Below are positions 23,245 through 35,774 of a stretch of DNA of 64,000 bases, in pieces. This stretch comes from Coniferiporia sulphurascens (lineage: Eukaryota > Basidiomycota > Agaricomycetes > Hymenochaetales > Hymenochaetaceae), in NCBI GenBank assembly GCA_002794785.1, contig NBBA01000005.1, forward strand, positions 1,302,001 through 1,366,000, given 5' to 3'. Position numbers and translations under genes: made by a program. Below the pieces are notes generated by a model that did not search any database, was not told the DNA's origin, and worked only from the letters and a program-made list of their open reading frames with translations. Every line of letters begins with the position of its first letter. Position 1 is the first letter of the stretch.

Positions 23245-25961
23245 ATGGGGGATTCACAAAATGCCAAGGGACTGACTTCCGAAGCATTGTCGAAATTGCC
23301 TCACGATCACTCTGCTAAAGCGTCGCTGGTCAAGGCATTTGTCTTTTCTCAAAAACAATACTTCTCAGCCTATCTATCTGAAGGAAGAAAGGATTTCTCG
23401 CAGTGGCAATGGATGAATGGGATTGAAGATGGTGGGGATTCATCAAATAGCAAAAGCATCGCGAAGACGTTACCCATAGGAGGCGGTTTCTCCAGTCCTC
23501 CCGTGAAACCGCGCAACTCTCAAATTCAACTTCCACTTAGAATCTCTAAACATGGCCCAGATTCTGATAAGTTACTTGTCCCCAAACTGAGTAAAAAGCG
23601 AGACGCATCGATGTCGACGCATCGGAGCGCAACAGTCGACGAAAGGTCCGAATCCTCAATTAAGTTGGCCAAAAAGCCAAACGCCAACGGAAAATCATTA
23701 AATGATCACAAGAAGAAAGGCAATAACCCTACGAATGTAACCTTCGTCAAACGAAAGCAATCCGATAGTGATAACGAAAGAGAAGAACGTATGTCGAATT
23801 CACGGCCAACGCGTTCGTTATTAAAGCAATTTTTTAGGATTAGCTCAACGACGCGCACGAAGGAAAAGAAAGAAACTGATAGTTGCTCCTAAATTACCTT
23901 CGGAGATAACAGGGACTAGGACGGAAGTGGACAAAGAACGAACAGGGCGTATAGATGGTTCGAGGAAAGGGAAAGGGAAAGGCTCAAACGGAAACAAAGA
24001 ACTCAATAAAAGGCTCCCCGCTGGCCTTGCTCTTATGCACGGGTTTAGCGCCAATAACATTGGAAAGGATAGAATCACTGTAGGGTTTTTTTAGAGGCAC
24101 GTATGATAGCTATTGACGCTCCTAAGGTCTGTTCAGGCGCGGCGTATGGAGTTTTTGGTAAGGGTCGCGCCTCTACTAGAGTAAAAGCAACCAGGAAGTC
24201 GACTTTGAAGAGTAAGCAAGTTTACAGAATACTATTTCAGCTGAATTTCTGACGAGATGATCGAACCCAGCTATCTTCAGCGAGTCTGACTTTCTCGGGA
24301 AAATCTCCTCTTCCGCCAAGTCAGGTCGTAAACACAGGTCTATCCCAAAGCGCGTCATTACCATTAAATCTCAATCATCAACTGTGTCATCAGACTACCA
24401 AGACCTTGAGCGCAAGAAGCTTAGTGCGGGAAACGAACCTTCGGCAGTAGACTCAGCTGTGTCTGGGAACTCTTCTGCAGTTTCATCTTCCCCGTCTACT
24501 CGGCAGGTAAAGGGCTTAGGTTATGAAGAAAAGCCAAATCACGAGTCTGAGATCTGGGAGATTGAGCGGGCATTTCTTCCAGGGGCCGACCCTGCCCGAT
24601 TGTCACCTCCAAAGTCTCCAAAGAATAGAGTCGTAAACGGCAAGACACGGGACCGGAATCCCCCAGCGCCCACACATGTGGGTAGTAAGAGCATGCCAGC
24701 GCCAGTATCCCGCAGCACTTGTGTGTCATCCGCACGCGAGAAGTGGTGTACAGTACCATGTGACACTGGAACTAGTCGTGCTGGAAGTGCGTCTTCTCTG
24801 GCTCCCTCTCAGTCGGCGTCCCAGGCATGGGCTAGGGTGGATTCTCCAGCCCCGTCTTGTTCGCTCCAGGTTAAATCTAAGTTCTTCGCATCTCCAATTT
24901 TGAATGTGGCTAGAGTGTGTAAAGACAATATCTCTCCTGAGAAATCGCAGGTTGCGCCAGTACAGGATCAAGATCATGAAATTCACTCAGTCTCAGCTGG
25001 TGGGTTTCAAACCCAAGCATTTAGGACATACGCAGGAGACATCGACAATGATCTTGCGTCTCTATATCCTACTGAAGGAGCCATTGGAGAACTAACTGCC
25101 GGAGGACATGAATCAGGTACCAATGAAGAAAACCTCTTGCTGGATCCACAGGAGTTTGCTATTGACGCTGACTGTGTCTCTGAGTACAAGGCACAAAGCA
25201 ATATTTCTATTTCGCAGTCTGTCCTGGTCGAAGCCTTTGGAAAAGGCAAATGCGATCATAACAGCGACACCACGAGAGATATGGCCGTGGACTCCTTTCG
25301 TCCCTGTCACAAGCAGGCTCACGCATCCCGCAGAACGTTGCCCCCTCCCGAAGGGCCTTATTACGGATCCGACTTCATGCATAACAATTCCGACTTTCTG
25401 GATGAAGGCTCTGATATGTACGGCCTTTACGCGGGTATAGAAACGGCCGATGCAGTGAATAACAGTATGTACAAGCAGGAAAACATCAGCGAGTCAAGCA
25501 TAAGACCTTATCAAGCGATCATGGATTCCGAGTTTTGCGGGGTTGCAGATGAGCATCTGTATCTCTGTCGGTCACTGGAAGACCCGGTTGGGGGATATAC
25601 TTACTCCGAACAGGTCTTGCAAAATTGGGAGGCCGGAATCAGCGTGTACAACTCGGAGGACGATGTCCAGTCATGTACGGAGGTATTTTTGGACGAACAA
25701 GTCGAGTCCCAGGGCCATTTTTCGAGTGTTCTCGACGACATGGATATGGATCCGTCGACTACTACGTTTCTTCAGGGTCGCACGTTTTTGCTGGGCATGC
25801 ACTGTTCGCAAAGTGGCATACCTGAAGAGAGTCCCAACCCACTGCTAGCAGAGTGGTCTTCTAGCTCGGCAAGCCGTTGGCAGACACAGGGATCGTTGGA
25901 AGATGTCGAGGCCGAAGTTGCCAAAGAGTTCCAGAAAAAATGGTATCCCGTAAAGCATTAA
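23245..25961 (+). CDS. large disordered protein, unknown function
   Basis: Exons 23245-23788, 23838-24079, 24127-24211 and 24271-25961 encode 853 residues. The start has a strong context (cgccATGG). The N-terminal 60 residues look ordered (SEALSKLPHDHSAKASLVKA, KQYFSAYLSEGRKDFSQW). A very basic stretch follows (RRARRKRKKLIVAPK). Next comes a short block that looks like a conserved peptide motif, GLALMHGFSANNIGKDRIT, ending exactly at an exon border, then GVFGKGRASTRVKATRKS. The long last exon is Ser/Asp/Glu-rich with no clear fold and ends EVAKEFQKKWYPVKH. Basic patches suggest a nuclear, possibly chromatin or DNA-repair role, but I do not recognise the family. Confidence 0.65.
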
Positions 25962-26192
25962 TAGCGAACCACAAGCCAGGGTTTTGTTATGTATCGTCTT
26001 GGTTGGCGAGTAGTTGACTGGCTTTAGTTTACGGGCCGTTTCCAATAAAATAAATACTGAGAAACGCTGGTGATAGTAAAACTGAAATGGGAAACCAGAC
26101 GCGTCCAGCGCCGCTGGCAGCCCGTCGTCACGCCGGCGGCTGCAGTCAGTTTAGCTACACGTGCAGTGCTACGACCTCATCTTGCCTGAGCT

Positions 26193-27050
26193 ATGGCCAA
26201 ACAACGCAAGCAAAAAAATAGGCCAGCCTCCGGCAACCCGCCCTCGAAGTCAGAGGAAATCCCGGAGGACGAACAATGGCGGATCATCGAGCAGTCCGGC
26301 GTATTGAAGAACATACCACTGAACAAGCCCCCTTCCTCTGGCTTACCATCTACCGGCACGCCTGACAAGGCTGAAGTAACGAATGACGAGGACTTCTTTT
26401 CTCCTCTATGCAATGAAATCTTCAACACCGTCCTGCTCGCCATCCCCTTCTCCTCTCTTTACATAATGATGGACGTGTACGGACGCTCAAGTGATTCACT
26501 TGCTAGCTTCGCAGTATTCTGACCACCGGTACAAGGACAGTCTTGCGCATCGTCAGTATGCGCAGATGATTACTACGTGGGACGTCGTTGAAAATGCATT
26601 GTGGGGAATACCTCGTCAGTTTCCTGATCTACTTCCCATGTGTTCGCCCTCACTGTATTTGTTCTCGTTATTTCGCAGTATTGTTCCTGTTCATTTTCTA
26701 CAGTGAGTTTCTATGTCAATATGTTTACATGCTTCTTCGTTTAATTTGTTTTTGCTAGCGACGCGTCATAAAGCAGAGCGGCGAATGCAGGCTCTGTTGT
26801 TCTTCCTGTCAGTAGGCTGTGGCTCAAGGTTGATTTATGTGGTCAACTGGGGGAGCTGGAAGACGGTGATAAAACAGGTATCTACTAGCAGCAGCTTTAA
26901 TTTATTACCGGGTCTCACGTTCGCTAGTGTCCACCATTAGGAACAATATGGATATACACGGTTGCGCAACTAGACCTCCTACCTGCGGTTATAGCTCTTG
27001 CGTCCGTTGCTGGTTTCGTCAAATGGAAGGATTTAAAGATCATATTTTAG
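26193..27050 (+). CDS. predicted multi-pass membrane protein (DUF7719-like)
   Basis: Exons 26193-26474, 26536-26614, 26679-26702, 26759-26877 and 26928-27050 give 208 residues. The first 70 residues are basic and disordered (MAKQRKQKNRPASGN). Hydrophobic segments follow: IFNTVLLAIPFSSLYIMMD, PLLFLFIFY, LLFFLSVGCGSRLIYVVN and YTVAQLDLLPAVIALASVAG, with short loops such as WGSWKTVIKQCPPLGTIW. This layout resembles conserved fungal proteins annotated only as a domain of unknown function. The second acceptor could also be 26514; 26535 gives a normal intron length and a CTGAC branch site. No function can be assigned. Confidence 0.65.
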
Positions 27051-27391
27051 CTTCGGCGGACACGTATTTGGGAATCGATAATGGATAATAATAATATTAA
27101 TGTCACCCGAGCACATCTCTACTCCAAATATAAACACATTTCACTCAAAACAGTGGATGAGTTCAGTAGTTGAACGTCCGTTCTGAGCTACTCTCCAGCG
27201 CGCCAGATAAAGGGTAAGAAATTTCTATCCGCTCGATGATACGCCGTCACGGGATGGAAGCTTTCACCCGGATGGCACCTTATACGAGCGTACGGAATCT
27301 GTGAGATGCACATAAACAACGGCCTCCGTCAGTCAACAAACCAGAATCGATTGCACGTAAAAATAAGTGTCCGGAATACATAGCAAATCCG
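27051..27391. other. intergenic, convergent
   Basis: Tail-to-tail gap between the membrane protein gene and the 379-aa gene; AT-rich 3' flanks, no gene supported. Confidence 0.4.
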
Positions 27392-28976
27392 CTAGACACC
27401 TTGACCCTCGTCCAGCTCACCAGCCAAAAGGACGATTTTACTCTGAAAACGTAATCAACGCTGAATCCAAACACCAGTCGTGGGCTTAAACGTACCCTAT
27501 AAGTTATTGTCCTTCCCTCAAGCACTCTTTCTAGAACTCTGATTTGCCACTTCAAGCGTTTACTGACCCCGGCTAAGGCGATTCGGTGGCGATGGATACG
27601 CTCCTGAAATGCCTTGAAGACTCTGTCATCTCGTGCAAAATAATATGTCTGAAACAGGGATCAGCACGTTCAAGCTGGGTGAATGAAGCACATACTGGAA
27701 TGGGATCGCCCTTGACAGTGTCTGACACACATGACCAGGCAGCCATGGCCAAGAGATCCGCAGTAGCATTTGATATGCTAAAGCATCTCTAGAAGTGAAA
27801 ATAAAGGCCGTACTAATATAAGCACCCACTAGTCTTCTAATGCCGCAATGAGGTCGGCCTTCCCCAGCTCCTTTGTCGCAAAGCTTCGAACAGCGTTTTC
27901 AGCAGCATGTACCGGCCTTCCCTCTGTACCAGCGTGAAGAGCGAGGGCGACATTATGTGTTTGGTTAGAGACCCATTTCTCACCCTCACTCATGATCAAC
28001 GTCTGCATAAAAGACGCAATAAGGTCCGACTGAGAACTTTGCAAACCATAATCTATAGCGAGTTTGAGGTTCGTGCCTTCGATGAAAGAAAGTTACCACT
28101 TAGCTACATTATGCTGTAGAAATACGCGTACTTACGGAGAGCGTTCAGCAGTGGTTTCGTTCTCTTATCAGCCATGTCGCTGTCTTCGAGATGATTTACC
28201 CATCTTGACATGGCACCCAATAGAATTATGGTAACTTCGCGATGAGAGTCGCCTATCCTCATAGCATGCACAAGGGGCGTTGCGTCTCCCGTTTTCTTGA
28301 GCAGAAGCTTGCATGCATTTAGTTAAGAAAAGAGATTGCGGAAGACATATCTGGAGATGTCCTACATGAAAAGCACGATCGCGGACTTCCATCAAAAACA
28401 TGATGTCCTTTCCTTCTATAGCTCGGAATATTTCGTACGACTGGAACATCCTTCAGCGTCCATATCAGACTCAAGACAAAAATCTCACCTGGGGTTCTTT
28501 CCATGGGCCACTCCGTCCCTTGGTTTGGTGCGAGAGCCAGCTTTTCCGAGAACCGCTTCCAGCCGACGCATTTGAGTCTGTTCTCGGCCCGCGCACCTGT
28601 TCAGTAGGTGAAGGTTCTTCGTCCACCGAAGGGGGCGTTGGGCTTCGTCGGAGTTGTCTCAGAACTTCCTTTGGTCCACTACGTTCGCCTTCACGTTCTA
28701 GGAAGCCTTACCCAGACCGCAGATAAGACCACGAGTACCGCTGCCAGCGCCGCAAGATAGTGCTTACTTGTCGAAGGCAGTCTAGACAGAAGGCACGGTT
28801 CAGAGCTCAGGGCCTTTTGTAACTGAGGCCGTATGCGTCCTGACGAAGGTCCATCTAGCTGCTCCGCTAATTCAAGGACTTGGTATGCATTGTTGAACAT
28901 GTCCTGTAGGTCTCGAAGTTGATGTCGTTACCGATGCTGCTGTTGAATTCCCACGTCTGAGTGAGCCAATCCGCAT
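27392..28976 (-). CDS. unrecognised 379-residue mostly helical protein
   Basis: Nine exons, phases consistent: 28976-28932, 28903-28768, 28657-28489, 28450-28366, 28307-28136, 28076-27830, 27777-27696, 27648-27496 and 27442-27392. The sequence looks well folded and helical: MFNNAYQVLELAEQLDG, EQTQMRRLEAVLGKAGS, then an ankyrin-like piece (LLLKKTGDATPLVHAMRIGD, SHREVTIILLGAMSRWVNHL), then DYGLQSSQSDLIASFMQTLI, HNVALALHAG and a basic C-terminal helix (HRHRIALAGVSKRLKWQIRV). I do not recognise a named family. There is no signal peptide or membrane helix. The acceptor at 28658 was chosen because it opens the frame with LHLLNRCAGREQTQM; a nearer one (28707) opens a different, low-complexity frame. 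Confidence 0.65.
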
Positions 28977-29388
28977 ATTACTTGAGCCAGCACAATGCCG
29001 ACAGAATTATCCTAGAGCAAGTGTGGCAGAGAAAGTAGGAAACGGTCATCCGGTGAGGATGCTGACGAGGATACGACAGAATGTGAGAAAACATCTCCTC
29101 TCGTAGTATTATGATCTGCGTATATCAAAGGACGGTGTAACTCCGTTCGGCAGAGGAGGAAACGAATTTACAGTGGATTTTATGTTGATCATCTGCGCCA
29201 ACAAGACCCAAAAGGCGAAAACAATAAAATAGAGTATAAAAGTCATTCTAAACTACTCTCCGTTTCCAAAGTATAACGTATTTTACTTAGTACATTCCAT
29301 AGTAGTTTCGGTGAAAATGATATTTCCGCATCCGCACGACATCCGCTTCCGTCTCCCCGTCTCTCCTATCTTGTGGGTGATCCAGTTT
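28977..29388. other. intergenic
   Basis: Upstream region of the 379-aa gene and 3' flank of YIH1, both on the minus strand. No gene is supported. Confidence 0.4.
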
Positions 29389-30730
29389 CTAACTTTTCTT
29401 CTTCAGCCTTGAGGAGTTTTTTCTACCCTCATGGGTATCCAGAAAGCCGCCCAAGTCCAACGCGTTTCGAGCCGCTTGATTAATGTGTTTGAAACGATCG
29501 GGACCTAGATGGATTCCACCGTAGTATCTCGTCACGACTACAAGCACATTGTCAACATCCTTGAAAGGTACGTTAATTCAACCCACAGTGAAGTCATAAC
29601 GGCTACCTACAAGGATCTGCAAGAGATGAGCAACGCGACCTCCAGCTGCGGTCTCCCCATCATCGTCATTGTCTATCGAAGTAAACTTAGACGGGACGTG
29701 CATAACCGCTATAATACTCACCTTGGTGTAGAGTGCCATCCATCGTACATCGCCAAGCATTGATTATTGGATGCGCCGCGCGAGCGATCCGTTTATCGGA
29801 CATGAGATGCGAAAGGACGACGGGGACCTGGTCAGAGGCAATCAGAGGGTGCGTTAATATGCTAGTGAACCGATGCTCACCTGCGACGGATGAGATATTC
29901 GACAAGCTCGACCGATGAAAACGCTTTTACGATCGACTATGGGTTCCGACACAACAAGATTAATGCTGTCGGGGAGGATCGCCTGACTTTCATTTTCTTC
30001 GGCTAGACTTTGCAGATTTGTGTTCGGACGAAAGTCCTTCTGAGGTGCACTTTCTAGCACTCTTTCTTTCTCATCCTCCCTCAGAAGTTCCTGAGACTTC
30101 TCCTCGCTCAGGCGTTCCGAATACCAGCTCCCGCAACGTTCGCGAACATTCTCTAGACCGTCAAAAACGCACTCTGTTTCTGGAAGCCACTCTACGCCAC
30201 CTCTTGACGATATAAATGTCCGAAGGATGGAACCGAACAGACTAGAGTCCACGCTGAACGATCCAATGTAACGCGAGAGAAGCTGTAATTGAGGTGGGGA
30301 CGATGATGGGTAGGTTGGAGGCAGGGATACGAGTATCTTGAATCGCGTATCTATACTGTCGTGTGGAGGGGGTAGACTGCGTAACTTGTCAATCACGTAA
30401 GCTTCAGGGTCTCTTCAGAACCAAGGACGTACTCCAAATGAACTTCATATCGCACCGTCTTGTCGTACGTGTACGCCGCAGCACCCTCGTTGCTATCAGA
30501 GGAGTGCCATGTTCTTATCGAATCATCGCCGTAGATGGACTGAAGAACTGCATGTCCACAAGTGTTGGAAAGAAAGAGACGACATGGGAATGCGGCTGAA
30601 AGCTCGGCGCACCCCCAATTTCCGACGCGATCTGCTCAGTCTCTGGGACGAGTGAGAGATCAGATACGAGAGCCTCGAGTTCTTTAGCGTAATCTCGAGA
30701 TTCTGAGTCCTCCGGCGGTGCGGTGCTCAT
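29389..30730 (-). CDS. YIH1: Yih1/IMPACT homolog (RWD + UPF0029)
   Basis: Exons 30730-30613, 30547-30397, 30355-29881, 29827-29722, 29672-29611 and 29559-29389 encode 360 residues. The N-terminal RWD domain shows IASEIGVLQSIYGDDSIRTW and the LPPTYPSSSPP turn. A charged linker follows, then the UPF0029/IMPACT domain: SEPIVDRKSVFIGRACRISH, AAHPIINAWRC, DNDDDGETAAGGRVAHLLQI, VLVVVTRYYGGIHLGPDRF. Yih1/IMPACT binds Gcn1 through its RWD domain and damps Gcn2 activation during amino-acid stress (known). The protein is longer than yeast Yih1 (about 258 aa) because of the linker. Confidence 0.9.
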
Positions 30731-30867
30731 GGCAGCTGAGGCGAGAAAGTTCGGGAAGTAAATACTATATTGTGATGATCGACACTGGTAGTGCATAGCT
30801 TGCCAAATACCAAGTCAAGTGTATGTAATGGTTTCGTAGAAAAAGCCTCGTCCGTGAGTTGTAGGAC

Positions 30868-32203
30868 ATGCCGCCTTCAACATCCCCGCCCACAGTCCGT
30901 GTCATCATCCGCCTGCCGTACAACAGACCGCAGGAAGGGTACGAGAACCCTCCGCGTGTAAGCTCCTCGTTTTTCCACTCGACGCTGTATTCATTGTCTT
31001 ACTGAGTGCAGATTGAATGGAACGCAGAGAAAGAAGACATCCTGTGGGCGGTCATAGCCCGTTCGAGAGCATCAGATAGTGTTGGACCTGACTGTGAGTT
31101 TCTCGCCTTCTTACTGCTGAATCTATGGTTTGATTCAAGCTGGGAAACGTTGAAGGGCAGGGACTTGCGGCTCATCTAGCTGTACCTTTACCCTATCTTC
31201 TTTTCAGAGCACAATCGCGTTATGAAGAGGACCTTAGGGGTCTACAGCTTCACACTGGTGCCCTGGGGCCTACTGTGACCCAGCCTCAAACAAGGCCACT
31301 GGATGACGACGGCAAGGCTCAGGACCACCCAGAGCTAGTCAGAAGGACATCCGGGCGAGTAACAACTGGAAGCACTAAACTGTCTTCTTCTGCTAGGATG
31401 AATACTCCGCTTGCTGTCCGGGCTCGATTAAACTCACTAGGTTATGACTCCGGGCACCGTCAGTCAAAAGCATCTTCGTCCTCAGTTACCACACTTCAAG
31501 GCGCCCGCAACAACCCGCCCTTTGCGAGGCCGGCTTCGCCAACGTCGTCTCGCTCGGAATCGGAGTCTGAGGATGAGGCTGAGAAAGCAGAGGAGGAAGA
31601 GCGCCGTCTGGAAGAACAAGAGGCACTGGACAAGAAACTCAAACACTTGCAGACTATTATGACCAGTGATGCGATTGGGCTCGTGCACGATGTGCGTCCA
31701 AAATTGAAAGGGAAGGAGCCTCAGCGAGGCCGAGACCTAATGTCTCCCGCGTCCCCTTCGCCGCTGCGCCAAACATTCCAGAGGAGAGATCCGAGCTCTA
31801 GCGATTTCAATTCGGCCACGAGCTCCCTGCAAGACTCCGAAATACCTTCAATCCCATCTCCGCCGCCTGAACCACAATCGCAGTTGCCCAGGACGAGGCA
31901 CCTTACGCAAGGGAAGAAATCTTCAAGTCCGCCTGCGTTGTCTTCAGGCCAGGCTAGAGGCCAGGCACACACATACTACAGACCCATGGCGGTGGGGATG
32001 ACCCAGGCGAGTGACAGGAGCAGTACCCAAGGCTCCAGTGCATCTAGCTTCAGCGACATTAGTGGTGCGCTTCTCCTCCGTTTTGTATCTTGTTTTGTTC
32101 CGCAGATTAAGACTTTTGTTCAACAGAATCGATAAGTCTGTCAACGTCGGCCCTGGAGAGCGCGCTTTCGTCTAACATACGAGGTACCGGATCGCGATTG
32201 TAA
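30868..32203 (+). CDS. ATG29: Atg29 homolog, autophagosome-initiation scaffold subunit
   Basis: Exons 30868-30957, 31012-31093, 31156-32064 and 32127-32203 give 385 residues. The conserved Atg29 N-terminal domain is spread over three exons: VRVIIRLPYNRP, IEWNAEKEDILWAVIARSRA, then DWQGLAAHLAVPLPYLLFRA and QSRYEEDLRGL. The Trp codon is split by the second intron; only the acceptor at 31155 restores DWQGLAAHL. The rest is disordered and Ser/Pro-rich, ending in a short helix (STSALESALSSNIRGTGSRL). Atg29 works with Atg17 and Atg31 in the Atg1 complex at the pre-autophagosomal structure (known). This is the second autophagy gene of the window after ATG10. Confidence 0.88.
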
Positions 32204-32725
32204 GTAAATGCTCCTTCGCGCAAAGACCTGATTGTTTACGCAGAGCCCGGACTTGTAGTTCGGCTTTTGCACGCAGTCAATTTGGGAGACGTGCCTCAGG
32301 ACATCAATAGGCTAGATAGTTGTCTGTACGAATAGCACCCTAATATTTTTTGTCCAAATTGTTTTGCTCGAACAACGGTTGCCACCGACGCGAGGACGAC
32401 CCGACGCGTACACCTCCGAGACTCTGGGTGACGCGTCCATCATGAGCACTAGATTGTTCTCAGCCATTCTCAGCCGCATTACCAAGTCCAACTTGTCAGG
32501 CTGTGAGGGCTGCTTGATAGCTGCGCGACACGTCGACCACACCGCTTGCAAAGGCATTACTATTTAGTCAGGGCTCGACCGAAGGGGGGAGGGGTTCGTT
32601 AAGCACAACCGCATTCAAGTGTTGCCCGAGGCTTACTTTCGGTCACGTCCGTCCTATTCTTCCTTTGTTTCTCGCCCTTTCGCTCTTCATCCGCACTCTC
32701 CTCCTCCAACCAACATCCACCCAAG
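32204..32725. other. intergenic, 522 bp
   Basis: An 81-codon minus-strand frame (32557-32312) is open but has no recognisable motif or supported splice structure. A C-rich pyrimidine stretch just before the DDI1 ATG looks like a promoter/leader. Confidence 0.4.
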
Positions 32726-34290
32726 ATGCGTCTGACCTTCGTCAACGACATGGGTCAATCCTTCGTCATCGAGATTGACCCGCAGATGAGCCTGGAGGAT
32801 ATCTCGGCGCTGCTCGAAGCCGAGGTGTGTTTCAACGATTACGTCCACGGAACCAAATTCTAAATATTTGATCACGCATACTACCATGGTGTTCCTGCAC
32901 ACCATTTCAAGTCCGGAATCCCTACGAACGAGCAGAGTATATCCTTCGAAGGGCGGGACTTGAGCAGTCCCAAATCGACAATGGCGGAGCTGGGGGTGGG
33001 GGACGATGCTATGCTCCTTCTGCGGCGGAAAGTGACTGTGGCGGGCAGGTGCGTGAGGAGCAAGGATCGGAAACCAGTCCTTAATTCTTATCTCATATTA
33101 CGCTCTTACAAGGTCGACGGAGCAAGACTCTGAAATGATGCGTTTGCAAGTGCTCGGTGACCCCGAACTGATGCGCCAACTGCGCGAGGTAAGCCGATGC
33201 CCCCCTCGCTAAATGCACACCTTTACACAACCCAACTCTAACTCTAAAAACGTCTATCAGTCACAGCCCGAAATCGCAGACGCAGCACAAAACGACCCCG
33301 CGCGCTTCGTAGAGCTGCTGCGGCAGACGCGGCAGCGGCAGGCGGAAGCCGAGTACAACCAGCAGCGCGAGATAGAGCACCTCAATGCGGACCCGTTCGA
33401 CGTGGAGGCGCAGCGGCGGATAGAGGAGGCGATTCGCCAGCAAGCCGTGATGGAGAACATGGCGCATGCGCTAGAGTATGCTCCTGAGAGCTTTGGGCGC
33501 GTGATGATGCTCTAGTGAGTTGGATACCATGGTTCTGGCAGATTCACGTATCTGAGCACTCTCGGACAGTATTCCTGTGGAAGTGAACGGGACTCCGCTC
33601 AAGGCGTTCGTGGACAGCGGGGCTCAACAGACTATCAGTGAGCTTCCATCTCTCTCCTGCTATTTAATTACACTAATTGCTCCAAACCACAAAGTGAGCC
33701 CGGAATGCGCGGAACGATGCGGGATCATGCGCTTACTCGACAAGCGTTTCGCAGGAGTCGCCCGGGGCGTCGGGACTGCCCAAATCCTAGGGCGCGTTCA
33801 CTCCGCGCAGCTCAAGCTCGCGGACCTACATCTAGCGTGCGCGTTCACGATCATGGAGGGGCGCGACGTGGACCTGCTTTTCGGGCTGGACATGCTCAAG
33901 GCGCATCAGGCGTGCATCGACCTCGAGAAGAACGTGCTGCGCATTAACGGACGCGAGGTGCGCTTCCTTGCGGAACACGAGTTGCCGGACAAGGCGCGGA
34001 TATTCGAGAACCCGCAGGGTGACCCGGCGGATCCTTTGTCGGCACCTGGGGCGAGCTCGTCGACGTTGGCGAGTCCACCCCCCCAGCAGCCGTTCCCTGG
34101 CTCGGGCCATACCTTGGGAGCTGCTCCGCGGACTAACCCCCAGGCTTCTGGGGTGCAAGCAAGTCGATACCCGGAGGCGAGTATCCAAACATTGATGAAC
34201 CTCGGTGCAACGCGCGAAGTGGCGATCCAAGCATTAGATGCGACGGGGGGCAATGTCGAGTATGCCGCGTCGGTATTATTCAATTTCTAG
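32726..34290 (+). CDS. DDI1: Ddi1-type ubiquitin receptor with aspartic-protease domain
   Basis: Exons 32726-32824, 32912-33048, 33113-33188, 33261-33514, 33570-33637 and 33695-34290 encode 409 residues. Order: N-terminal ubiquitin-like domain (MRLTFVNDMGQSFVIEIDP, then SGIPTNEQSISFEGRDL); a helical domain; a retropepsin-fold protease domain with the active-site FVDSGAQQTIM and the downstream GRDVDLLFGLDML; a Pro/Ser linker; a C-terminal UBA (ASIQTLMNLGATREVAIQAL). The catalytic Asp-Ser-Gly is intact. Ddi1 shuttles ubiquitylated substrates to the proteasome and cleaves some heavily ubiquitylated proteins (known). Here the UBA is kept; it is lost in some lineages. Confidence 0.95.
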
Positions 34291-34469
34291 GCCAACTGTA
34301 ATTTTTTCCCTCATCTTGTTGTGCCGCCGTGTACGATCTTTTTTAACGACATCTAAAACGTGTTTACTACATAATTATCAATGGACAACACAATACAAGG
34401 GCCTTATACACACACTCATACACTACATACATACGTGAGGGGGAAAACCTGAAAAATAAATACAACAAT

Positions 34470-35774
34470 TCAGATGAGACTAACACCAGTTCGGACGAGC
34501 CCTCCGCGCCAGCTCCGCATCCCTGCAGACCTATAGTGCGCCCAATCATTCTGCATTCTGGCAAAGGCATCTTGGATATGTTCAGGCATCAGTGCCGTCC
34601 TAGCTTCGGGAGGAGGCAAGAACAGAGATGACATCGGCAGTGGGACGTCATCTCTGTCCTCGTCCTCGTCCCTCCTCCGTTTACTGCTTCCACTGTCCAA
34701 AGCGCCGCCTGCCTTGCGCTTCCCGAGCATAGGCGAGGTGTGGTCGTCGAGGACCTGAGCATCTTCGAGCGATTTCTTTACCTCGAGTCCGCTTATGGTC
34801 AAGGCGCGGACCATCTCAAAGGCGAGGAAACCGACGATGTCAACTGTATCGTCTGCGCCTTTGAGGTCCAGCTGCGGAGGGAGGTTGAGAAATTCGCGAA
34901 AGCGCTTGGCTGTAAAAGTAATCACAATTCATTCTGTCGATTTGTGCGTCAGACAGGGGCTTACATTTCCGGTAGGTAAACGACGCCTGTCGACAATCTG
35001 AATAATGTTGATACTCTTCGCGAGTCATTTGTCGGGTTGCGTCGTCAGCTTCTTTCAAGCGCTGAATAGAAGCTTCGTGTGCCTCAATATCATCCTCGTC
35101 CTCCTCATCATCCGACTGGTGTCCAGCCTGCTTCAGCACCTCGGAATACACAGCCTGGATCTCCCAGGGCAGCTTCACAGTAATCTTCTGAGCCTTCGCA
35201 GCAAGCTTATCTATCCCGAAGCGTGAGCAAGCGCGCCGTTCGTTCCCAAAAGGAACCTACGCACCGTCTGCGCCATCCTCGAGAGTTTCGACCTCGACTG
35301 CGCCTCCGCCGTCTCCGCCCGAGTCCTTCGCGTGCTTACGGACGTCCTTCCAGGAGAGGTAGGTACGGAGCCGGTTGACCTTGGCGCGGTCGTGCCGGAT
35401 GAGGAATATGAGGTCTTCGGCTGAGAGGTAACGCGCACCCCGGCGCGTGGCTAGGGCGCGTGCTTGCAGGATCTGGAGAGGGTAGTCGGGGTGAGGAACA
35501 AACAAAGGCGGTGTAACGCGGCGCAACGCACGAGCTCAATGATCTGGCTGCGGACGATGTCCTCAACGAGATTGACGGTATCCTGGTTAGGGTCCTGTAC
35601 CTCACCAAACACGAACATCTGCGTCGGGAGGGAGAGTTACACTACAAAGCTGCATGTAAAAATATAGAAGCGGACCATCTGCGAAATCTCCTGGGTATAC
35701 TTGTAGTCCCTCATTCTGCGCTCCTCTGGGCCTGTTGTGGCCTGCTTTTTGGCGAGTAATGTCGATCCAGTCAT
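34470..35774 (-). CDS. SPT3: Spt3 subunit of SAGA
   Basis: Exons 35774-35676, 35618-35532, 35472-35265, 35210-34965 and 34909-34470 encode 359 residues. Spt3 is the TAF13/TAF11-like histone-fold subunit of SAGA that contacts TBP. The N-terminal histone fold reads [20 protein letters not shown], then [17 protein letters not shown] and [20 protein letters not shown]. The C-terminal histone fold includes [34 protein letters not shown] and the acidic linker [15 protein letters not shown]. An upstream in-frame ATG at 35942 would add 56 residues and leave only 48 bp to the divergent PAPS reductase start, so I prefer 35774. Confidence 0.92.

Noticed and set aside
31081..31160. Apparent frameshift in the conserved Atg29 domain
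   Set aside because: Resolved: the acceptor at 31155 (tgaag|ggcagg) joins in phase and restores DWQGLAAHL.
32312..32557. 81-codon minus-strand frame between ATG29 and DDI1
   Set aside because: The composition looks coding-like, but there is no motif, no clear splice partners, and frames of this length arise by chance here.
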